The notes under the pieces were generated by a model that was not told the origin of the DNA, did no database searches, and saw only the letters and a program-made list of their open reading frames with translations. Position numbers and translations under genes: made by a program. A stretch of 5,979 nucleotides of DNA from RGIG4694 sp964501705 (GTDB lineage Bacteria; Bacillota; Clostridia; Oscillospirales; Ruminococcaceae): contig CAZCUQ010000107.1 of NCBI GenBank assembly GCA_964501705.1, positions 1 through 5,979 on the forward strand. The letters run 5' to 3'. Positions 1-5,289 of this stretch are shown piece after piece; within the stretch, counting starts at the first letter, position 1, and the number at the start of each line of letters is the position of its first letter.

Positions 1-202
1 GTCCCATTTTGCTCATTCCGAGCCCTATCGCTCCCGAGGATACGAGGATAAGTTCCTTTCCGCTGTTCTGGAGGTCGGCGAGGATTTTCACTATTTTTTC
101 CATGCGTCTGAGATTCAGCCTGCCTGTTTTATGAGTAAGGGTAGATGTTCCGAGTTTTACGATTATTCTTTTTTTGTCTGATACGTCGTACATTTTACAC
201 AT
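1..202 (-). CDS. proB: Glutamate 5-kinase (ProB), N-terminal fragment cut by window edge
   Basis: Glutamate 5-kinase phosphorylates L-glutamate with ATP, the first step of proline synthesis, in the cytoplasm. The reading frame on the minus strand gives about 67 residues before it leaves the window. It has the amino acid kinase start of the family: a basic residue pair followed by IIVKLGTSTLT (the ATP/phosphate-binding glycine region), then a helix and LILVSSGAIGLGM, the second glycine-rich segment typical of ProB. Two in-frame starts are possible, at 202 and 193. The AAAGGA ribosome site at 207-212 lies 4 bases from the first and 13 from the second, so neither spacing is ideal; I chose 202. 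An out-of-frame ATG at 206 is followed at once by a stop. Proline genes are often proB-proA, so proA may lie beyond the left edge, but that cannot be seen. The ProB assignment is strong even though only the N-terminus is present. Confidence 0.9.
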   Translation of the reverse strand, partial: MCKMYDVSDKKRIIVKLGTSTLTHKTGRLNLRRMEKIVKILADLQNSGKELILVSSGAIGLGMSKMG

Positions 203-276
203 TCATTCCTTTATTTTGTTTAATGGCGATTTTACAAATAGCGACATTGAAATTTGTACTTTCAGCCTGCGCGAAA

Positions 277-307
277 ATCATATATGCAAATTTTTGCCTG
301 ATTTCAA
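277..307 (-). promoter_or_regulatory. Possible sigma-A promoter for proB
   Basis: On the minus strand TTGAAA (302-307) is followed by TATGAT (277-282) with a 19-base spacer, or by TATATG (279-284) with a 17-base spacer. It lies about 75 bases upstream of the proB start, in the gap after the small membrane protein gene. The spacing or the -10 match is imperfect in either reading, so this is tentative. No T-box or other known riboswitch core was seen between 203 and 397. Confidence 0.35.
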
Positions 308-397
308 GTCAGATTCCGATGCCGCTGACTATAAGACAAGCCGTCCCGGTTTTCAGCTGTCTCCGATGAGGAAACCGCGTGTGCGCGGGCAGGCGGA

Positions 398-694
398 TTA
401 TTTCTTTTTCCCGGCTGTTTTCCCCGCTTCTTTCTTTTCATCGATTTTGTCGCGTATCGACGCTATTATAAATAACGCGGCAAGACACCATTCTTCGATA
501 CAGAGGATATAAAATGTAATTCCCTGCTTCACAAAATATATGAGTGCTGTTGAAAGCACAGCTATCAGAAGAACAAGCGTATGGCGCTTTTTTGCGACAA
601 TGTAGTAAAGAATAAGAAGCACCGCCGATACGCATATGAATCCGATGTGAAAGCCGAACGGAAGAGGCATGAGCGGGGAATGGGTATTGTTCAT
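398..694 (-). CDS. Small three-helix membrane protein, function unknown
   Basis: I do not recognise this 98-residue protein. Three hydrophobic stretches are visible, at about residues 16-34, 39-55 and 59-80. They are separated by a basic turn (KKRH, 35-38) and a short KQG turn, with an acidic pair (EE, 67-68) inside the third segment. The last 18 residues are a highly charged tail rich in Lys and Glu, probably cytoplasmic. There is no signal peptide cleavage site or catalytic motif. The start is supported by an AAAGG ribosome site 8 bases before the ATG and by a near-consensus promoter close upstream, so the gene is very likely real and expressed. It is on the same strand as proB, with a 195-base gap that may hold a separate proB promoter, so co-transcription is possible but not shown. 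Function cannot be inferred from the neighbour. Confidence 0.75.
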   Translation of the reverse strand: MNNTHSPLMPLPFGFHIGFICVSAVLLILYYIVAKKRHTLVLLIAVLSTALIYFVKQGITFYILCIEEWCLAALFIIASIRDKIDEKKEAGKTAGKKK

Positions 695-727
695 CTTTTT
701 TGCCTTTCAGTATAAATATTTCATTAT

Positions 728-756
728 ATTATACCACATCGAGCGGTTTTTTTCAA
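728..756 (-). promoter_or_regulatory. Sigma-A promoter of the small membrane protein gene
   Basis: On the minus strand TTGAAA (751-756), a 17-base spacer, then a perfect TATAAT (728-733) preceded by TGG, which makes an extended -10. Transcription would start near 720, giving a leader of only about 25 bases that contains the AAAGG ribosome site. This is a strong housekeeping promoter by sequence. Confidence 0.8.
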
Positions 757-858
757 CGTCAAATCGTACAATTTTTACTGATTTTCACAAAGTTATTTTA
801 ATAATAGTCATACAGTCGCAGACTTGCTGTTTGTCCTGTCGAAATTTCGAGCAGCTTC

Positions 859-920
859 AGGTTACTTTTTGTTAAATATTACCCAAAACAGAAAAAGCGG
901 CATCAAACGTAAAGTAACCT
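859..920. repeat. 10-bp inverted repeat between divergent promoters
   Basis: AGGTTACTTT at 859-868 is repeated in perfect inverted form (AAAGTAACCT) at 911-920, with 42 bases between the arms. Outside the perfect core, the flanks (839-858 and 921-936) keep only patchy complementarity. It could be a pair of operator half-sites, the ends of a decayed small element, or a weak stem in an RNA. No T-run follows either arm, so it is not a terminator. Confidence 0.5.
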
Positions 921-1009
921 TCAATGGAGCGATTTCAAAAAAATGAGAATTAATTATATGAATTTTTTGTAAAAAATTAACAAATGAGGAAACAATTTCA
1001 AACAAAGAC

Positions 1010-1038
1010 TTGACTTTTTTGCGTGTATTATGTATAAT
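1010..1038 (+). promoter_or_regulatory. Sigma-A promoter of the yjfB-like gene
   Basis: TTGACT (1010-1015), a 17-base spacer and a perfect TATAAT (1033-1038). A/T tracts just upstream (961-1000) could act as an UP element. Transcription would begin near 1045, giving a leader of about 57 bases before the ATG at 1102. It does not resemble a sigma-D (TAAA / GCCGATAT) flagellar promoter. Confidence 0.85.
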
Positions 1039-1087
1039 AAATATAAGTAAAAGTATAAGCTTTTCCTTACAATTCATTTTCATAAGC

Positions 1088-1094
1088 AAGGAGG
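1088..1094 (+). promoter_or_regulatory. Consensus ribosome binding site of the yjfB-like gene
   Basis: AAGGAGG sits 7 bases before the ATG at 1102 and fixes that start over the in-frame ATGs at 1108 and 1111. TTTCCTT at 1062-1068 in the leader can pair with all seven bases, two of them as G-U, across a 19-base loop. Confidence 0.85.
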
Positions 1095-1101
1095 ATTTGT
1101 T

Positions 1102-1290
1102 ATGGATATGATGAGTTCAATTGCCGATATGTCAATGGCTATGTCAGCAACCAAGGTTCAGCAGCAGCTGAGTACGTCACTTCTTAAAAAGGCTATGGAT
1201 ACCGAGCAGACTGCCGCGGCTCAGCTGTTTGATTCAATGCCGGCTTCTTTCCCCGGTGAAAACGGCTATATTTTCGATGCTACGGCATGA
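1102..1290 (+). CDS. YjfB-family putative motility protein
   Basis: This is a complete 62-residue protein resembling the YjfB family, small proteins labelled putative motility proteins. The family pattern is a Met/Ser/Ala-rich start of about 20 residues, a central helix with Gln followed by LLKKAMD (residues 27-33), then an Ala-rich helix and a short C-terminal tail ending a few residues after a Gly-rich turn; all are seen here. There is no signal peptide, membrane helix or cysteine, and the first two thirds look like amphipathic helix. The biochemical role of the family is not known; the motility label comes from genomic association. No flagellar or chemotaxis gene is near, and the gene has its own promoter, leader and terminator, so it is a single-gene unit. 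The strong promoter and ribosome site suggest a well-expressed product. Assignment rests on recalled family features, not an alignment. Confidence 0.75.
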   Translation: MDMMSSIADMSMAMSATKVQQQLSTSLLKKAMDTEQTAAAQLFDSMPASFPGENGYIFDATA

Positions 1291-1296
1291 CGGCAC

Positions 1297-1338
1297 AAAA
1301 CGGCTTTAAGGCGTCACCTCGCTTTAAAGCCGTTTTTT
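1297..1338 (+). terminator. Strong intrinsic terminator, possibly bidirectional
   Basis: A 17-bp stem (1297-1313 with 1320-1336, one G-U pair) closes a 6-base loop and runs into six Ts, then ATTTTT. It starts 7 bases after the yjfB-like stop codon. Read on the minus strand the stem is followed by four Ts and lies about 20 bases past the gerC stop at 1358, so it probably ends the ger operon too. Confidence 0.92.
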
Positions 1339-1357
1339 ATTTTTCCGCGGCATTGCG

Positions 1358-2254
1358 TCAGTCTTTTATTCCGAGAATAAGTCTTGATGATTTCAGCTCC
1401 GATTTTGTATATGGAGTCAGATTATAAAGTCTCACCGAATCGAGACCCATGATATTTACGGTTTTTTCGTAAGCGCTGCCGCAGATTTCTCTTATAAGGT
1501 CTTTTGCCGCTTCTTTAGTTTCCTCGTCTGTTTCCTCACAGTTCAGACTTATTGTTATTTCGGCTGTCAGTCTGCCCCCTGCGGTGTAGGCTTTTCTTTG
1601 TGCTTTTGGGGAAATTTTCACCGTGCCGAAGCCGTTTCCCGCAGAGACTGTAAGAAGTCTGGGGAAAGCTTCTCCGCGAAGGAGCATTACTCCGAAGGAA
1701 TCCTCGCTGTCGAGAAGAACGGTTTCCTCTGCGGTCACAAGGGCTATCCGCGAAGGATCCTCCGCAGTGGGGATAATAACGGGAGTTCCGTTTTTCGCCG
1801 AGACGGAAAGGGAGAGAAGCTCCGTTTCAAAGCCGTCATCGATTATTTCTTCAGCCGCCTTTTCGGGAGAATCCGAAAAATATACCTTGCAGGCGGGAGA
1901 TACAACGCTGTCCGATATTCCCGAAAGAAAAGCGCTGTCTCTGAGCGCGGGAGCGTTCGCGGCGATCTTCTCGCAGTGTCCGAGGAAAATATTCATCGAG
2001 GCTTCTCTTTCGGCGTTGTTGAGAGCTTCTGCGGGTGTTCTTCCGGAGGAATAATACGATACCGTTTTGTTTTCCTTTTCATTGGCGTATTCACCGAAGA
2101 GAGCGGTGCTGTATATCCCGTTTTTGAGCGAGATACCCATGGAGCTTACAAATATCGTTTCGTTCAGATCCGTTCCCGCGCAGGAGGAAAAAATAAGCGC
2201 GGTAAAGATCGCAAGAATCGGAAATTGAATTTTTTTGAAAAAAAATCTGTTCAT
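1358..2254 (-). CDS. gerC: Ger(x)C family spore germination lipoprotein (C subunit)
   Basis: This is the lipoprotein subunit of a Ger-type nutrient receptor, expected on the outer face of the spore inner membrane. The 298-residue product begins with a lipoprotein signal: basic start, hydrophobic core (about 9-22) and a lipobox ending in SSC, with Cys25 as the predicted lipid anchor. The N-terminal domain shows family features: acidic LNE after the Cys, a V-x-x-MGI strand (36-41), and a GRTPAEAL stretch before a helix ending in LGHCE, which corresponds to the GH-L-K region of other GerC proteins. The C-terminal part has a long helix and a D-S-V-x-LY pattern followed by a P-Y motif. Family members are usually about 360-400 residues, so this one is short, mainly between the two domains and at the extreme C-terminus. 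The start overlaps the gerB stop in ATGA and has GGGAG 8 bases upstream. Sequence is divergent; position in the operon supports the call. Confidence 0.85.
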   Translation of the reverse strand: MNRFFFKKIQFPILAIFTALIFSSCAGTDLNETIFVSSMGISLKNGIYSTALFGEYANEKENKTVSYYSSGRTPAEALNNAEREASMNIFLGHCEKIAANAPALRDSAFLSGISDSVVSPACKVYFSDSPEKAAEEIIDDGFETELLSLSVSAKNGTPVIIPTAEDPSRIALVTAEETVLLDSEDSFGVMLLRGEAFPRLLTVSAGNGFGTVKISPKAQRKAYTAGGRLTAEITISLNCEETDEETKEAAKDLIREICGSAYEKTVNIMGLDSVRLYNLTPYTKSELKSSRLILGIKD

Positions 2255-3294
2255 GTTCTTTTCTCCCGTTTAACAGAATTTGCGGCAAAAAGAGGTACAA
2301 TGATCGCTGTAAGCGGAAACAGTATCAGATATGCGGTATTTCCCGCGCTGTTTACGCAGTTGAAAATCGCGGCGCAGATGAAAAGCGCCGCTGCCGATAC
2401 GGTATTTTTTGCGCGCAGAGACGGGAAAAGTTCTTTAAGGATTTCTCCCGCCGTGAATATTTTGAGCGCGATGGATATGACTGCCGTGACTACCCATATT
2501 ATCATATAAAGAGCGTCTATTCTCTGAAAGAATCGTATTCCTGCCGCCGAGCCGACGTCGAGGAAAGGATATTTGCAGATAAACGCGTAATCTCCCAGCA
2601 CTAGTATTACGGCAAGCGTTATGAACGCGGTGGCAAAAAGTCTGAAAAACAGCGACAGATACGCCGACATACGGTATTTTTCACCTGCGTATTTTCCGCA
2701 GAAAATAAGCGTGATTATCTCGGAGCTTTCGATAAAATCATCGATAAAGCTTGAAAGAATATTATTTCCCGAAATATCCGCGCGCAGATTTTCCGCCGAA
2801 AATTTGTCCGCGCTTCCCGAAAACATCAGAATGAGCATTATGAAAAAAAGCAGAAAAATTACGGCGGTGCTTCTTGCTATTCCCTCTATTCCGCAGTATG
2901 CCGCGTAAAGACAGGTGAGGATAAGCAGAAAGGCTGTCAGAAGCTCTCCGAAGCCTCCGACGAATCTCTCGGAGGAAAACGCCGTGAAATCACTGACAGT
3001 ATGAGATCCCGCGAGGAGCAGCGCGGCGACGGCGGTTATTCCGAAGAAAAGACCGAGAGCATGGTTTCTTTCGGAAATGCAGGTGATTATGCCCATGTTT
3101 TCGTGCTTTTTGTAGAAGCTTACGGACGGAAGTACGATTAGACAGCAAAGCGCTGCGGACAGCGTAACTCCGATAAGCTCGCTTGCGGCGGAAAAACCGG
3201 TCCCGATAAGCGGGATATGCGTCATGAGCGTGTGAATACGGCATATCACGATAACAGCCGCAAGCTGGGCGCAGCTTATCCTTATTTTAGTCAT
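2251..3294 (-). CDS. gerB: GerB family spore germination permease subunit
   Basis: This is the multi-pass B subunit of the germinant receptor, belonging to the spore permease branch of the APC transporter superfamily and thought to bind the nutrient germinant in the spore inner membrane. The 347-residue length fits the family (about 360). About ten hydrophobic segments are visible, the first at roughly 8-25 after a short polar start. Family signatures include Y-x-A-Y-x-GIEGIARS (about 130-143), which matches the conserved G-L-E-x-IAR region, and FFQRIDALYMIIW followed by a hydrophobic helix near residue 250, which matches the R-x-D-x-L-x-x-x-W region. The C-terminus is short and basic. The start has AAAGGA 8 bases upstream, inside the end of gerA, and the two genes overlap by 8 bases. 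The stop overlaps the gerC start by 4. This tight packing suggests equal expression of the three subunits. Confidence 0.92.
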   Translation of the reverse strand: MTKIRISCAQLAAVIVICRIHTLMTHIPLIGTGFSAASELIGVTLSAALCCLIVLPSVSFYKKHENMGIITCISERNHALGLFFGITAVAALLLAGSHTVSDFTAFSSERFVGGFGELLTAFLLILTCLYAAYCGIEGIARSTAVIFLLFFIMLILMFSGSADKFSAENLRADISGNNILSSFIDDFIESSEIITLIFCGKYAGEKYRMSAYLSLFFRLFATAFITLAVILVLGDYAFICKYPFLDVGSAAGIRFFQRIDALYMIIWVVTAVISIALKIFTAGEILKELFPSLRAKNTVSAAALFICAAIFNCVNSAGNTAYLILFPLTAIIVPLFAANSVKREKRT

Positions 3295-4795
3295 TTTGTA
3301 CGTCCTTTCCGATATCCGCGCCGTTATATTCCCCGACGGTTAAATTTTTCTTTGCCAGAACGATAAAGCTTCTTCTTATGAAGATATCTCCGAATGCTTT
3401 TTTCGTCATCGGAGTTATCGGCGACGTCAGAGGAACGCCGTAGTTCTCCACTCCGCAGGCGCTGATTATGACTGCCGCAGTGACAAGACCCACGCCGAAC
3501 ATCCCGAAGGTTCCTCCCGCGATAACGCATAAAAGCCTTAATACGGATATCTGCTGATGGAGCGACGGGATAACAAATGCCGCCGTGGCGGATATGGCGC
3601 ATACAAGAAGCATGGGATTTGTGATAACTCCCGCGTTTACCGCCGTATCGCCTATGACAAGTCCGACCACTATCGAAACGGCGCCGCCGACGCTTTTCGG
3701 AAGTCTCACTCCCGCTTCCTTTATTATCTCGTAGAAAAGAAGCACTATGAGCGCTTCGGCAAGTATCGGCAGGGGAGCCTTCGCTTCCGCCGACGCAAGA
3801 TTTATGAGAAATTCATACCGTATTATTTCGGGATGGAAAATAACCGCCGCAGTGTAAAGTCCGGGAAAAAATACCGACACGACAAACGCCGCATAGCGTA
3901 TGATCCTGACGAAAGCCGCAAAATACGGACGGAAATTATAATCATCGATCGTATGGAAATTATCCGAGAAAAGCGCGGGAAGAACTATCGCAAACGGCGT
4001 GCCTTCTATAAGAAGTCCGATCCTTCCCTCGATAAGCTTTGCGCACATCACATCGGGGCGTTCGGTCGTTGTTACTCCCGAAAACGGGGACAGCTTGGAA
4101 TTATTCAGAAAAGGCTCGGCGTAACCGCAGCCCAGGATCGTTTCAAGCGGGATTTTCTGAAGCTTCTTTTTTGCGCTGTCTATCACTTTTTCGGGAACTC
4201 GGTCTGCCATGTAGCAGAGAATAACGTCTACCGAGCTTTTCTCCGAAATTGAAAAGAGCGAGAACCGCAGAAGCGGAGATTTTATTCTTCTTCTGACAAG
4301 AGACATATTTGTGCGGACTGTTTCGACAAATCCCTCGTGCGAGCCTGTAATGTTCCCCTCGGAGGAAGGCTCGTCAACTCCGCGCTTGTCGTAGCCCTGA
4401 ACGCCGAGTGAGAACGCCTTGTTCATTCCGTCTATGAGAAGCACGGCAAAACCCGACATTACGCGCCTTATTATATCTCCGTAGTCGGTGGAGACAACTC
4501 TGTCGAGAGTGAGCATCATTTTGTCCTTTATGTGATTGAAAAGATCCTCCGAAGACGTTTTTTCGGGGAGCTTTATATTCATCAGGGGGATCATAATCAT
4601 CTTTGAGGTATTTGAAGTGGAAATCATTCCCTCAAAAGCGATAACGGCTGTTTTTATTCCCGCTATTTCCATGGGGTTTATGAGAAGATCCGATGTATTT
4701 CCGAGAATTTTTTTTATATCCGATATCTGAGTTTCAAGCGAGGAGGAAAGCGCGACTCCCAGGTAGTGTTTCGTATCGGGCGGGATCCTGTTCAT
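3287..4795 (-). CDS. gerA: GerA family spore germination protein (A subunit)
   Basis: This is the A subunit of a Ger-type nutrient receptor in the spore inner membrane; recent work on the family points to GerA subunits forming an oligomeric ion channel. The product is 502 residues from this start, the usual size. The soluble N-terminal part (about 1-280) carries the family pattern RGVDEP, then HEGFVETVRTN and RRRIKSP at about 138-173, and RIGLLIEGTPFA near 258-269. The membrane part begins after DDYN and contains FFPGLYTAA (309-317), EAKAPLP (337-343), KEAGVRLP (359-366), GDTAVNAG (382-389) and a final hairpin of hydrophobic helices before PLTSP (454-458); five or six membrane segments are likely. 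I chose the ATG at 4795 over 4804 because AAAGGA (4805-4810) directly abuts the ATG at 4804 but is 9 bases from 4795. It is the first gene of the operon. No frameshift or missing motif was seen. Confidence 0.95.
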   Translation of the reverse strand: MNRIPPDTKHYLGVALSSSLETQISDIKKILGNTSDLLINPMEIAGIKTAVIAFEGMISTSNTSKMIMIPLMNIKLPEKTSSEDLFNHIKDKMMLTLDRVVSTDYGDIIRRVMSGFAVLLIDGMNKAFSLGVQGYDKRGVDEPSSEGNITGSHEGFVETVRTNMSLVRRRIKSPLLRFSLFSISEKSSVDVILCYMADRVPEKVIDSAKKKLQKIPLETILGCGYAEPFLNNSKLSPFSGVTTTERPDVMCAKLIEGRIGLLIEGTPFAIVLPALFSDNFHTIDDYNFRPYFAAFVRIIRYAAFVVSVFFPGLYTAAVIFHPEIIRYEFLINLASAEAKAPLPILAEALIVLLFYEIIKEAGVRLPKSVGGAVSIVVGLVIGDTAVNAGVITNPMLLVCAISATAAFVIPSLHQQISVLRLLCVIAGGTFGMFGVGLVTAAVIISACGVENYGVPLTSPITPMTKKAFGDIFIRRSFIVLAKKNLTVGEYNGADIGKDVQND

Positions 4796-4804
4796 TTGGG
4801 TCAT

Positions 4805-4812
4805 TCCTTTCT
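4805..4812 (-). promoter_or_regulatory. Ribosome binding site that decides the gerA start
   Basis: AGAAAGGA on the minus strand touches the ATG at 4802-4804 with no spacer, so that codon is unlikely to initiate. The ATG at 4793-4795 lies 9 bases away, a normal distance. Confidence 0.7.
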
Positions 4813-4825
4813 TTATATCTTCATA

Positions 4826-4855
4826 TATTATTTTTCATCGAAAGAAAAATATTCC
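4826..4855 (-). promoter_or_regulatory. Sigma-G-like promoter of the ger operon
   Basis: On the minus strand GGAATA (4850-4855), a 17-base spacer and AATAATA (4826-4832). Forespore sigma-G promoters in Bacillus resemble TGAATA and CATACTA at about this spacing, so there is one mismatch in the -35 and two in the -10. Transcription would start near 4819, just ahead of the ribosome site. No good sigma-A pair was seen at this position. The identity of the sigma factor is an inference from weak motifs in AT-rich DNA plus the known forespore expression of ger operons. Confidence 0.45.
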
Positions 4856-4943
4856 GAAAGATAAATCATTTGTAGGAAATCCACATATATTGTCTGAAAA
4901 AATACACTTTTTTATTATTTTATTACAAATTCAAAAAATTCCC

Positions 4944-4972
4944 TTGACAAGCGGAAATAAATGTGATATACT
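4944..4972 (+). promoter_or_regulatory. Sigma-A promoter of tRNA-Gln
   Basis: A perfect TTGACA (4944-4949), a 17-base spacer and TATACT (4967-4972), preceded by TGA as an extended -10. Transcription would begin near 4979, about 18 bases before the mature tRNA. Strong promoters of this kind are normal for tRNA genes. Confidence 0.88.
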
Positions 4973-4996
4973 TATTAAGTCAATTGAAGAAGACAC

Positions 4997-5072
4997 TGGG
5001 GTGTCGCCAAGCGGTAAGGCAACGGACTCTGACTCCGTCACTTCCGGGGTTCGAATCCCTGCACCCCAACCA
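4997..5072 (+). tRNA. tRNA-Gln, anticodon CTG, CCA encoded
   Basis: A full cloverleaf can be drawn. The acceptor stem is 4997-5003 with 5062-5068 (T-A first pair, typical of tRNA-Gln). The D arm stem is GCC/GGC at 5006-5008 and 5018-5020. The anticodon stem is 5022-5026 with 5034-5038, the loop is 5027-5033 and the anticodon CTG is at 5029-5031, reading CAG. The variable region has 6 bases. The T stem is 5045-5049 with 5057-5061 (one G-U) and the loop is TTCGAAT. The discriminator is A5069 and CCA is encoded at 5070-5072. It is a single tRNA unit with its own promoter and terminator, not part of a cluster in this window. A second tRNA-Gln with anticodon TTG is expected elsewhere in the genome. 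Confidence 0.97.
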
Positions 5073-5073
5073 T

Positions 5074-5126
5074 AAACTGACACCGAGTTTGATAATCATG
5101 TATCAAATTCGGTGTCAGTTTTCTTT
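5074..5126 (+). terminator. Intrinsic terminator after tRNA-Gln
   Basis: A 21-bp stem (5074-5094 with 5101-5121, one G-U pair) with a 6-base loop begins 2 bases after the CCA end and is followed by TTTTCTTT. Unusually long and nearly perfect for a terminator. The A-run at its other side is only three bases, so it would work mainly on the plus strand. Confidence 0.9.
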
Positions 5127-5191
5127 GAAATTGTGTGGGGGATTTCGGCAATATCGGAATGTCCGACATGAAAATAATTTTGTCCGGCTGT

Positions 5192-5230
5192 AAAAAAGCA
5201 GGGCGGGGAATAAATTCTCCGCCCTGCTTT
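5192..5230 (-). terminator. Intrinsic terminator of the L,D-transpeptidase gene
   Basis: A 16-bp GC-rich stem (5195-5210 with 5215-5230, one G-T mismatch/wobble) closes a TAAA-type 4-base loop. On the minus strand it runs into six Ts (5192-5197), while on the plus strand the tail is only TTTG, so it serves the minus-strand gene, whose stop is about 60 bases upstream at 5290. Confidence 0.88.
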
Positions 5231-5289
5231 GCCGATTTAAGGCATGATTTAAGGAAACACCGCGCTTTTGCGCTTTACGCGATGCTGCC

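Larger units (their letters stand above)
695..1101. other. Intergenic region with divergent promoters
   Basis: This 407-base stretch separates the minus-strand membrane protein gene from the plus-strand yjfB-like gene. It holds the two promoters (728-756 minus, 1010-1038 plus), a 10-bp inverted repeat (859-868 and 911-920), a 12-base palindrome at 839-850 and an A/T-tract palindrome at 961-978. A 75-codon open frame on the minus strand (862-1089) is biased to Lys, Phe and Ile, has no good ribosome site and covers the plus-strand promoter, so I do not call it a gene. I see no recognisable RNA gene here. The roughly 250 bases between the two promoters remain unexplained. Confidence 0.6.

Noticed and set aside
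375..388. 5-bp GC hairpin CCGCG/CGCGG after the small membrane protein gene
   Set aside because: Stem is short and followed by only three Ts on the minus strand, so it is too weak to call a terminator.
203..397. Possible T-box or other riboswitch upstream of proB
   Set aside because: No GGTGG-x-ACCGCG antiterminator core or matching terminator was found on the minus strand.
145..512. Two overlapping plus-strand open frames at the left end
   Set aside because: They cross the proB start, the intergenic gap and the end of the membrane protein gene, and have no ribosome site or family match.
839..850. 12-base palindrome TCGAAATTTCGA
   Set aside because: A palindrome of this length is expected about once or twice by chance in 6 kb, so alone it is not evidence of an operator.
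862..1089. 75-codon open frame on the minus strand in the 695-1101 gap
   Set aside because: Lys/Ile/Phe-rich translation of AT-rich DNA, no convincing ribosome site, no family resemblance, and it covers the yjfB-like promoter and leader.
1598..2509. 303-codon open frame on the plus strand
   Set aside because: Antisense to gerC and gerB, which have clear family motifs and coupled starts; composition is rich in Arg and Ser as expected from a shadow frame.
3557..4252. 231-codon open frame on the plus strand
   Set aside because: Antisense to gerA, full of Arg, Lys and Tyr, with no recognisable domain.
4890..5193. Small plus-strand open frames over the tRNA
   Set aside because: They read through the tRNA-Gln gene and its promoter; the tRNA structure explains the sequence.
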